From contig JAHBMJ010000372.1 in the NCBI GenBank assembly GCA_018398765.1, positions 1,386-49,041 of the forward strand: 47,656 nucleotides of DNA. Direction: 5' to 3'. Shown in pieces: positions 10,840 through 21,206 of the stretch (position 1 is its first letter; each line of letters begins with the position of its first letter). Source of the DNA: Chromera velia (lineage: Eukaryota; Sar; Chromeraceae). Below the pieces are notes generated by a model, which made no database searches, was not told the DNA's origin, and saw nothing but the letters and a program-made list of their open reading frames with translations. The position numbers were made by a program, and so were the translations under genes.

Positions 10840-11948
10840 TCACACAGCGCTGGTTTCCCTATTGCTGGCTGTAAGAAAGAAGTCTGATAAGAAGAAGAAG
10901 AAGAACTCCATGCACCACCATTCCTGAACCCCTTCCTTGATAGACCACGGAAGCAAGGAAGGGAATGGATGATGGAGGAAATAGACACACACCAGACCAG
11001 ACCAGGCAGTCAATCCTGCACAAAAAGGGATTCTACAAGCCACAAGGGAAAAGTCAAGGGACGAAAAAGACAAAAAGAAAATAAAAAAGAGAAGAAGGAG
11101 GAAAATGCAATGAAAAGGGTCGCCCAGGGAAAAATCAGAAGATCTTTCGAAAAATGGATCGTGCACGCATCATCGTACAGCCAGGTCAAAGCACCCATAG
11201 GCGGACAACTCACTCCGAGGCACTCACTCACTCACTCACTCACCCGCCAGTCTGTCCTCCAGCTTCTTCCTCTTGGTGTCGCACTCGGCATGACGCACCG
11301 CCAACTCTTGGTGGTCTTTCTGAAAAGACATCAGAGAACAAAGAAACGAGGAAGAGAAGGGGAGCACAGCAGATTCCTTTCACTGCTGTGCAGATCGTTT
11401 CTATAGAATTATGGTACACCGGAGAAAAGAAAACAACGAAGAGAAGCAAAAGAGCACAAACAAGCCAACGAACAAATCAGATACGACACAAAACAACGGA
11501 GACAAACCGAAGATAAAAGAGAAGAGGGGGGTTGGGAGAAAAAAAAAAGGAGAGCAAACAAAGAAACGGGACCTCATTCTTGCCCTTCATTCTTGTTGAC
11601 GACGTTCCAAAAGAAAGTGCCCAACTCACCTGCAGCGCCAACAGGTGTTCTGCAACTGCCTCCTTCACGTGTGTCTTCTCATCCTTTCTCTTGAAGGTCG
11701 CGTCGCACCCTGAGAATCTACAGTGAACCTGCGCGTCATTGCAAAAGCAGACTATGTGTTTTTCTTTTCTCCCTCCCTTTCTTCATATACATAACAAAGA
11801 AACAGACCGACAGACAGGCAGACAGACCGACAGACAGACAGACTATATCGTCTTTTCCTTCCCTTTTCTTTTCCTTCAGACAGACTAGATGGTTTCAGAC
11901 AGACAGACAGACAGACAGACAGGCAGACAGACAGGCAGGCAGGCAGAC

Positions 11949-11982
<34 letters not shown>

Positions 11983-13422
11983 GCAGGCAGACGTGGACAT
12001 ACAGACCAACACACAGACAGAAAAGCAGGAACCTCTTGGAAGGGAACCAGACGGACGGACAGAGGGACACTTGGCCACTCTGTCCCTTGGCAGATCATGA
12101 GAAAAGAACAAGGTAGAAACGCAAGAAGAAAAGAGTGTGTGACAAGAAGCGAATGTACCAACGCACCTCCACCTCCGGACAGTCGCTCTTCTCGTGCGCC
12201 TCCACATCTCCCCGTTTCAGCCTCAGGCCGCAGCCGCTGGGGCATTTCACGATGGCGGCGGTGCAGGACAGGCTGTGCTTGTATCGGTCTGCGAATGGGT
12301 AGTTCTCCCCGCACTCCCTGAGAGCAGACGCACATCGAGGCACAGAGAGGGATCAATGGCCCAAAGAAAAAACAAAACGGCTTTCAATTCCATTGATCGT
12401 CTATCTGTATTCAAACTTCTGATGAGCTCTCTCTTCTCTGTCCCCTCTCCCTTGCCCTCTGTCCTTCCCTTGCCCTCTGTCCTTCCCTTCTTTCGATCAA
12501 TCTTCCTTATAGTGCCTGCCTGCCTGCCTGCCTGGCTGGCTGGCTGCCTGCCTGCCTGCCTGCCTGGCTGCCGACCGTGTGTGCGTTCCTCCTCTTTCCA
12601 GTTCTTTTGATAGAATCTCAAAGCGACCCACAACCTCCATCCAACACAACAAACACATGGAGGACTGGACTCACTCACTTGCACAGGATGAGTCGTCTCT
12701 TGCACTTCAAAAGATGTGGTGTCATCTCCTTGCTGATCTTCTCTATGTCGCAATAGGGGCATTTTTTCAGCTGCACACAAAGAATACAGGGGAAGCCCGC
12801 CGACGACGATCAATCAAGCAACTGAAGACATATACCCAAAGGGTCCCTCCCGACTGCACGTCCGCTTTCAAAGGAAAGACTTCCGAGACAAATCAGACAT
12901 ATTCGCGAAGAGCATGCACACACACGTGAGAGCATCAACTCATATAACTGAGCCCATACGAGAATAAATGCGGCAAGAGCGTGTATCAAGTACCCAGCGC
13001 TCATCTTCTGACGCAAACATTTGGAAGCACGCACAAAGACTCCCAACCGAATCCCCCCCCCCCCTCCCACACGAACCAACCTCGTAGGGGCACTCCTCCT
13101 TCCTATGCCTCTCCATTCTCTCTGCCGTGAGGGTCTCCTTGCAGCCGCGTGCTTCGTTCGGGCATTTGTACTTTATCGAGGTGTACAGATTCTTCAGAGG
13201 GCCCGACAGGGGGCGCTGCCATGGTGCGGGCTGTCTGCAGAGAGGACAGCGGACGTCGTCCTGGACGTTGTGCCATCCGTCCATGCAGGCACGGCAGGCG
13301 ATGTGCTCGCAGGGGGAAATGACAGGGTCCACTGCGAGTTCGTGACAAATCATACAGTCGAAGGTGTCAAGCAACGACTGGTTCTGGGAGTCTGCTACTT
13401 CAAGTCGGTTTGCGTCTTCCAT
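10840..13422 (-). CDS. RING-finger / TRAF zinc-finger protein (putative E3 ubiquitin ligase)
   Basis: Six-exon model, 262 aa, in frame throughout: 13422-13081, 12770-12679, 12317-12167, 11728-11630, 11319-11244 and 10868-10840. Residues 23-62 form a complete C3HC4 RING (C23, C26, C38, H40, C43, C46, C59, C62), the E2-binding module of ubiquitin ligases. TRAF-type CCHC zinc fingers follow: about 87-111 (YKCPN...EECPY), 117-145, 147-195 and 196-220 (HCRFSGCDATFKRKDEKTH). A short charged helix, likely coiled coil, ends the protein. The order RING, TRAF fingers, coil is that of TRAF-like ligases, but there is no MATH domain. The last exon (nine codons) is the least certain part. Splicing failure at exon 5 would end the protein two codons later at an in-frame TGA. 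The gene is divergent from the MORN gene. Substrate is unknown; cytosolic location is assumed because no signal or membrane segment is present. Confidence 0.8.
11790..12000. repeat. GACA tetranucleotide repeat
   Basis: Degenerate (GACA)n with GGCA variants, in the intron between the exons ending at 12167 and starting at 11728 of the RING/TRAF gene. On the sense strand it reads TGTC/TGCC, a pyrimidine-containing repeat upstream of the acceptor. Confidence 0.85.
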
Positions 13423-14455
13423 GGTTCCTTAAGTTACTGAAAGAATCTTTGCAAGGCAAATGCTGCACTGGTCGACAGAAGTTAAACCAGAGGTGCCAGC
13501 GGAGTATATATATGCGTGTGCAGAAACAGGTGAGGCAATAGTTGCGGAAGTGCAGAGCACAGCAGTTCTGGAGTTGCGGTTTGAAAAGGGAAGAGCTGAG
13601 CACAAAAGCAAGCGCGGCGGTTTGAATGCCGACAATATGGTTTACTTCGTCGGGTGAGCTGCTCTGTGAGTCTGTGTATGCCCGTCTTCTCTCAGCAAAC
13701 TGTATGAAGTAGACCGCTTTATAGAATGTTGAGTCTGAGCGCCCAAATACAGCTCAGACATACATGTTGGTCCGACGTGACACACACACCAAAAATTAAT
13801 TTAATTCAATTTATTATTAATAATATTTCCTTATACTGCGTTGTATATATTAGTATTAGTATTTTTATATAATTATTAATGTCATATGATATATAATAAT
13901 GGCTGAACTGCCCACTGAGACTCAACCGCGTCAGAGTTGCACGGTGGCGCGCCGCCACCGTGGGCGTCGCCGCATCTGACCTTCCATTTTTTTTCTGACC
14001 TTCGATCAATCTTTTTGCACACTGAGAGCCCCATGAGAGCCATTGAGAGCCCGGCTGGAGATGCACAGGCTTCATATTAATACCTCCAGCTCTCGCGATC
14101 CTCGAGCGACTTACACTCAGAGAGGAGGTTGCGCGTTGGAGAAGAGATAAACTAGCTTGCTGGGCATCGGGGATTTGGCCTGTCCCTGAAGACTGCTTTT
14201 TTGCAATCGAGTTTCGCACGTCGTGGGATCTTTGATTGGAAAGGCCTCATACCCTGACTTTCGTTTGTTGCACTCTTGGTTCTTCCTTGTGCCACGCGTT
14301 CTCCTACTATTTTCCTCTTCTGCTGTGTTTCTCATCGATTCAGGCAATTTGTTTGGAGTTTTGTTGAGAATCGGCAAAAGATAGGAGAAAGAGATCCTGA
14401 TAGAGGACCAGACTTACTTAGAGAGACGGACACAGCACTGACCTAGCTGCAGAAG
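13423..14455. promoter_or_regulatory. Divergent promoter region between RING/TRAF and MORN genes
   Basis: This 1.0-kb spacer separates the minus-strand RING/TRAF ATG (13422) from the plus-strand MORN ATG (14456), so it should hold both promoters and 5' leaders. It has an AT-rich core (13790-13905) followed by a GC-rich perfect hairpin at 13940-13962 (arms CACGGTGGCG and CGCCACCGTG, 3-nt loop). Promoter function is inferred only from gene orientation; no TATA or initiator was assigned. Confidence 0.5.
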
Positions 14456-16144
14456 ATGGGCAACTGCTGTTTGTGGCAGGGCGGGGAAGGAGAGAAGAAG
14501 AATGAGATTGAGGCCTTCCCCCGCGTCCAAGTTCCCGGAAGATCGGCGGCAGTAGCAGAAGCCGACTCAGAGGAATTGGTGGAGAAGGAAGCCACCACCC
14601 TCGATCAAGAAGTTGTCTACACAGGACAATGGAAGGTCAGTCCGACTTCTATTTTTGCTGTGAAAACACCCTCGCAACAACGTCACATCTGGCCGGTCCT
14701 GTGCGCTCTGCTCTCTCTATCCGATGCGAAGGGCTTGCCGGACACCCACTCACCCTTCTCCTCTCATGGCCATGGCGTTGTTCGATCGAAAGTGGCCTGG
14801 AAGGAATCGCTCACCTCCCCGTTTCCTTTCCCCTCCCTCCCGTCCTCTGCTGCCCCCTGTCTTGCTCTTTCTCCAGCTGTTTCTGTGTGCTAGAGCCTCT
14901 GTCCTTCTTTCAACCTCTGCCTCTGCCTGCCCACCTCACTTTCCACATCGGGCGGTACGGTGCCAATACCTCTCCTACCCCCCATTCCTTTCAGCCTTCC
15001 ATCAGCCAGAGAGCTTTTGTGCTTTTTGAGCTGCCCTCCCTGGGCGGTACTCATTCGTTGGCGCCCTACCTGTCAGAGAAAGAAATATTTTCCGACCGAT
15101 CGGGTCTTCAGGACATCACACGTTGTGATCGCCTGCTCATGCACATTCAAATGTCTTCCTGCATGCAAACTTTTCAATCAATCGAAAAGGCAAGTCTGGC
15201 TCAGGCTCACACGACGTCCTTGTAATTGCCATTCCATGACCTTGAGAGGAGCTCTGCAACAAAGCTTTTCCTTCCTCTCTCCACCCTTCTCTCTCTCCCT
15301 CCGTGTGACGGGGTCTGTGTCTGTTTGTGCTTCCCTGCGTGCCTGCCTGCGCCTGAGCTTCAGGGAAACGTCCGATGGGGGTACGGCAAGCAGGAGTGGC
15401 CGGACGGGGCCCGGTATGAGGGGCAGTGGAAAGACGGGGTTGCTGATGGTGAGTGTTAGAGGGGGGGNNNNNNNNNNNNNNNNNNNNNGGGGGGGGGGGG
15501 GCAGAAGAGAAGGGGAGACGAGAGGAGAAGCAAGACTGTTGTGCACACGGACAGGCCTTCCTTTATTTTTGGTTTGGTTTGGTTCTATTTGGATGGGCGG
15601 ACAAGAAATATTTCCCTTCAGCTCTCTTCAATGGGTGATGTAGAACTAGGGTCTTTTTCTTCTTGCTCTACCTCTCCCTCTCTCTGCGTCGTGCATTTAC
15701 GCTTTCTATGAAGCATCCACCAACCTCGTCTCTTTCCTACAATCCTCAGTCGTCTCTCGGCTTGATGGAAGGAACTTCACATGTGCGCCCATGCGCCCCA
15801 AGGGGGGCAGAGCTTGCCTTCTCATTGAGCGCATCCATGCAGCATGGGGTGTTTTCATTTTCGCCTGCCAGTGGCGTCTTGAAGGTCTGATGAGCGTTTT
15901 TCTTTTTTGTGTGCCTCTTCTTTCCTTCCTTCCTTCCCTCCTTTCTGTGTGCCTGCCCGCCTTCGTGTCCCTCCTTGCAGGTGAGGGGAAGTTCTTTCAC
16001 ACTGACGGGGACATCTACGAGGGCGGGTGGAAGAACGACAAGGCCTGCGGTCTGGGCACTTACTTTCACTCGGATGGCTCCAAGTTCGTTTTTTTTTTTT
16101 CCCCCTGAGAACACACACACACACACACACAGAGACGCGCGCGC

Positions 16145-16183
<39 letters not shown>

Positions 16184-16469
16184 GGATGGCCGGAAGGAAG
16201 GCACACACTGTACAGAATCCAACAAGCCATCACTCGTTCCCGCACTCTGCATTTTTGGTTTTTTCTTCTTGTTCCGTTGGGAATTCAGAGTCCCTCTGGT
16301 CTGCCTCCTTCCCCGTCCCTCCCTCCCTCCCTGGCTTCTGCCCGAATTTCCTTCTCCCTCCCCATTTTCGCCCTTTCTCCCACCACCGCGATTGGATACG
16401 ACAGACCGACGACAGGAATTGAGACAGAATGATCATGCATGCCCATCATTTATGTCTCCGCGGCTGCTT

Positions 16470-16518
<49 letters not shown>

Positions 16519-17684
16519 CCTATCTGTATATACAGGTATGTGGGAGGCTGGTTGGATGACCAGAAGCACGGAGAGGCCGAGGAGATTTGGGCAGACGGGT
16601 CGAAGTTCAAAGGCACATACCAGTGAGTTAATTCTCCCTTTGTCCTTAATTCCTGCATGCTGCCTGCTTATTTCCTTCGTTTCTCTCCCTTGCCTGTCCA
16701 AAGAAGGCATGAGCCTGTCTGACTATTTGTATGCGGGCCCGGGCGAATGGAAAGGAAGCGAGGCTCGGAAAGGCTGTCTTACTGCATGAACACCATCATA
16801 TGCTCACTTGCCCATAGCTTCGGGGTCATTTCCTTCACTCATGGGCAGCATCCACAACGCGGAAATTCCCCCCCCGATTCACACTTTCAATACTTGCCTG
16901 CGCACTTACGTGTGGGTGCAGATATGGAAAGAAGGAGGGCCTCGGGCATTTCGAGTGGCCGGAAGGGTCGACGTACGACGGCCAGTTCAAGGACAACTCG
17001 ATCCACGGTCAGCCGGACAGACAGACAGACAGAATGGAAAGCACCGGCGCTGTAAGCGATGCCGATGCCTCCTTGCATACTCTGTCTTTCCTGCAAGCGG
17101 TACATGTCGCTGAAATGAAGAGCCATTCACTGCCCGCAGCATTGCATCTCGACCTTGCCATATACCCAGAGGTGTTTCGCTGCCAACAATTGTTGGTCTC
17201 CCACACAACTCCTCACTCAGCTCCGTCTTGCACCGCCTTCTCTTTTTTCTGGTGACAGGCCCCTTTGGTTCTTGAAACCAACAGACAAGGCAGACTGGGC
17301 AGGCTGCACCCATGACTTTCCGAGCAGGATGATCTGTTCACTTTGATCTGCCTTCTCTGTTTTCCTCTGTTCCTCCGATAACCTGGTTTCTTTTTCCACT
17401 CCAAATCCTCCCCCCAATCTTTTTGAGTGGTCTTCGCCTCTCTTTCTGTGTCTCTCTCGTTTGATCAGTCATCCAACTAGGTGATCCTGTACCCACACAC
17501 TCACTCATTTTTCATTTTTGTGTCTGTTCGTTGGTTCGTTCGTTCAGGTGAGGGAAAATACACGTGGACAGACGGGAGGAGTTACACCGGACAGGTCTGT
17601 GGAGGGATCTGTGTGTGTCTGTGTCTGTGTGAGCGTGCCGATGAATGTGTTTGTGTTCAAGTGCGTGTGCGTGCGTATGCGCGC

Positions 17685-17722
<38 letters not shown>

Positions 17723-17814
17723 AGTGAGGGAGTGAATGGATTTTCTTTGTGTTTGAGTGTACGTATGTGTGTCTATGATGCATGCGTGTTTGTATGTATG
17801 TATGTATGTATGTG

Positions 17815-17851
<37 letters not shown>

Positions 17852-18402
17852 CTGCAGTGGGTTGACAATCACATGAGCGGTCACGGCCGGTTTGAGTGGA
17901 AGGACGGTCGTTATTATGAAGGACAGTACGCTGACGACAAGAAGGAAGGAGAGGGAGTGTTCTCCTGGCCAGATGGGAGGGTTTACGAGGGACAGTGGAA
18001 GGACGGGAAGCAGCACGGCATCGGGATCTTCTCCACGAAGTCCGGACAAAAGAGAAAGGGTCGGTCGGTCTGCATGTCTGCATGGATGGAAGAAGGCGAA
18101 GAGAAGGGAGAAAAAAGAACAAGCTCTTCAGACAGACAGACATTCTGCTTCAAGTTACGATCGGGGGGTTCGACGGATAAACGGGTCAGGGAGAGCGCAG
18201 ATGGCCGACCTACCTTATGAATGGACATGAATATGGATGGATGGATGCAGGGACTGAAGTGTGTCTGTCTGTTTACGTCCATCCTTGAATGTCTCTGTCT
18301 CGATCTTTCTTTGCAGGAGAGTGGAAGGACGGAACGCGACACAAGTGGATCTCGGAGGCTTGGAAGGAGGGGGAGCAACCGGCACCGGAGAAAACTGACT
18401 GA
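14456..18402 (+). CDS. MORN-repeat protein with MGNCC acylation signal
   Basis: Eight-exon model, 291 aa, in frame throughout: 14456-14635, 15364-15448, 15981-16083, 16536-16622, 16922-17007, 17548-17594, 17858-18059 and 18317-18402. The protein starts MGNCC, a classic N-myristoylation site (Gly2) with neighbouring palmitoylation cysteines, so stable membrane attachment is likely. A 50-residue acidic linker precedes about nine tandem 23-residue MORN repeats (Y-x-G-x-W/F...G-x-G-x-x-x-W/F-x-DG) that run almost to the end; the last (EWKDG...) is partial. MORN repeats form rigid beta-solenoids that bind lipids or scaffold membranes. In alveolates, acylated MORN proteins are often tied to the cortical alveoli/inner membrane complex, but that location is inference here. 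No kinase or SET domain is present, so this is not a PIP5K or SET7 homologue. Intron 2 holds a short gap (15468-15488); it does not affect the coding frame. Confidence 0.88.
15461..15502. other. Assembly gap flanked by G-runs
   Basis: 21 unresolved bases (15468-15488) are bounded on both sides by poly-G, inside intron 2 of the MORN gene. The true length is unknown. Confidence 0.95.
16470..16519. repeat. TG microsatellite before MORN exon 4
   Basis: (TG)n followed by CGCGCGC, ending 17 nt before the acceptor of exon 4 at 16536. Similar TG runs occur at ~17687-17718 and ~17820-17850; the latter ends about 8 nt before exon 7 (17858). Confidence 0.9.
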
Positions 18403-19230
18403 CCGACTTAATTGACTCGAAGGAGCGTTTAGACCGACATTCACCTGAGCGAGCAGAGGAATAGAGAGCTGACTGCATGCATCAAGGAAATGAAGAGAAC
18501 GGCAGCTGTATGTGAGAACCATGAATGCCGTGAGGGAGAAGGGGGACCTTCTCTCTCGCTTTCTTCCCAAAAGAAGACAGGACTGCCATACACAAAGACT
18601 GCAGGGGGGCAGACAGGTCTCTCTCTCTACCAAGAATGCAGCAGGTGTCGGTGCGTGCACATAGAGGTGCATGAATACTGGATGCATTTGTGAAAGTATG
18701 AATGCATGCATGTGGGCTGCATGAGGGGGGTGCATGCATGTTAAAGGAATGGTTTCATGTCATGTCCTGAGCTCCTCTCTCTCTCTGTCTCTCTGTCTCA
18801 TGTGGGCCCTTTGGGAAGGTGGCGGTGTGGGGTGTTGAGTGAGCAGGTGAGTGAGGACATGGAAAGAAAGTGGTCGCTTAAATTAAATGAAGTACATCGA
18901 TCGTCTGCCTGTTTTGATAAGATTGAATTGGCGGCTGACAGAAGAGCACAAGGGGGCCACGGGAAGGGGTGGACGTTCAAGGGGTGGTCTTTGTTACTGT
19001 GTGCATGCATCGACCGGGGGTGCATTCGAAAATCAGCAACGCGGTCTTACTTACTATAATTAGTGGACGGACGGCTACAGAATCGGTGGAGGGGTTGAAT
19101 CGTCCAACGGTTTCATCTCTCTAGGAGGGTGAAGCGTTCTCTTTCCTTCAGACAGGATGCACACACACTTCGATCAAGCACAGTGAGGAGGAAAGCTTTG
19201 GAGGGGGGGACAGGGTTGCATCGAATTCAC

Positions 19231-19267
<37 letters not shown>

Positions 19268-21206
19268 TTGATCGAAATCCGTTGGGCAGCAGCCAAAAGA
19301 GAAGGTCGTCTGTGGCAAGAAAAAGTCTGCCGCGAAGCGTCTGCAACTCGTCACGAAGCGAGAATAATACACCTGCCGAGCCAATTCAGTCGGTACCCAA
19401 GTCGCGGGTTGACTGACGTCATGCGGATTTGCGCGCATGTCTGTCACTAGCGTTCCTTCTGCATGATTGGAGCGCTCATGCCTGGGGTTCACGACATTCC
19501 TTCTCACTTTGTTCAGACTGGGTGTGTTGCCTTCTTTAACCTCGCGCACAGCGTGGCACTGCACATTTACTCCAGCAAGGACGGCCTGCGAAGATTTGCG
19601 AATGATCCAACGATCAAGCGAGCATAGCCCAGCATGCACTTCAGCCGCGTGCTAGCAAGAGCAGCGCCAGCCAGCCAGCCAATGAAAAATGTGCCCGTAA
19701 TTCATTTCTCGCAAAGGTCAGTTGTGTAGCCAAAGCGTCGGAGAGCGATCAATAAATTAACCCCGCTGCCGATCGATTGAGAAATGTTCGAGCAGCTGCA
19801 TCGAGCTTGTAAATTATTAGAATGAGTTGAAACATTGAGTTCCCTGTTTCATGAACTGCACTGCTAATATGCATAAAAAAAGTGAACATGAACTAATATA
19901 TTACATATATGATTACTAAAGCATACAACTACTATGGTGATGTCCTAGGTGATGTCTAGGCGACGCATAGTAGTAAAAAAAAAAAAAAAAAAATAGACAT
20001 GTTAAGTTTTTTTTTTCTTTTTTAAAGTTTTTTTTTTTTTTAGTCTGGCGGTCAAAGGTTCAAACAAACCTAGCAAAGGTAGGTTTTGTAGTTAGATGTG
20101 TTTTTGTTATATGTTTGGCACTTCCAATAAAATAAAAAAAAATAAATAAAGATTAGACTTCTCAAGATTTTTCTTTTCTTTTTTTTTATCACTGTGCGCG
20201 CCTAGGGTGATGTCTGATCATCATGATATTACATTATGAAACGTATAAATTTATTAAAACTCTCAGGGCCGGCTGTATTATTATAAAACGTATATGAATT
20301 ATAATGTATACCTAGACGTGATTCTGTCACATGAACTTAGACCTGTAGGTTCCTACTTCATATTCCTGCATAATCCTACATATTTCTTCATATTCCTACC
20401 CTAAATTCCTTCATATTCCTGGCAACTTGCAGGGAAGAATCAGTGTCCATGCAAGTCAAAGTCTAGGTCAAAGTGAATGATCAACACGATGCTAGACATG
20501 ATGATTACCCTAGTGATTACCGTTAAAGTTTAACGGTTAAACTAGCCGACGTAGTAGCCGTTAAATGATCAAATACGATCATGATGCAGGTATTGTAGAG
20601 AAACACATTATCAGAGACATGCAGTGCTTAGTAGACATGCAGTGCACTAAGCACTGCATGTGATTAGTGCACTGCATGTGATGCATATAATGAGACATCA
20701 ATAGCCATGCACAAAATACAAGCCTGCGGGAGTTACAGGCTAAGTGCAAGTAAGTGCAAGCCAGATGCCGTGCCAAGCTGGCTATGGTCCATGGTGGGTG
20801 CTCTGTTGAGTGCCGCGCTCTCAGGCCACTCAATTAAGGCGCATTGAACAAACCCATCGACCATGACAGTGCGGAAACAATCCATCTTCGACTGACGTGT
20901 TATGCACAGAGATCGATCGGTAGATCAAATCGACGGGCCAGCTTGTTGAAAGGAAGGGGGGGAAGGAACGATCGATTGGAGGAATCCAGGCCGAAAGCAG
21001 GAACAAAAAGAAGTGGAGGCAGGAGGAACGCAATTCGGAGGGTTGCGGGGAAGAGAAAAAGGGCAGGGGAGTCTAACTTCGCATGATTTGAAGTCACTCA
21101 AAGTCATTCGTCTCCTCTCTAACATGGTCTGACGCTCTCTGTCTGCTCCCTTCCTTCGAATCTCTTAACTGTCCCCCCAGCTGTCTATATCTTGCATGGC
21201 CGACAT
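18403..21206. other. Convergent spacer, AT-rich, with nested inverted repeats
   Basis: Lies between the 3' ends of the MORN gene and the COX6B-like gene. An AG run at ~19232-19262 is followed by an ambiguous 163-aa minus-strand ORF (19639-19148). Its C-terminus is a Ser/Leu run made by that repeat, so it is not called as a gene. 19790-20580 is strongly AT-rich with A and T homopolymers and resembles relic transposon sequence. Two overlapping perfect inverted repeats sit at 20618-20678. No gene is supported. Confidence 0.5.
20618..20678. repeat. Two overlapping inverted repeats (alternative hairpins)
   Basis: CATGCAGTGCTTAGT at 20618-20632 pairs perfectly with 20646-20660 (15 bp, 13-nt loop). 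CATGCAGTGCACT at 20636-20648 pairs perfectly with 20666-20678 (13 bp). The arms overlap, so only one stem can form at a time. Confidence 0.8.

Noticed and set aside
19148-19639. 163-aa minus-strand ORF
   Set aside because: Its C-terminal part is a Ser/Leu run encoded by the AG microsatellite. No motif, splice context or supporting neighbour was seen.
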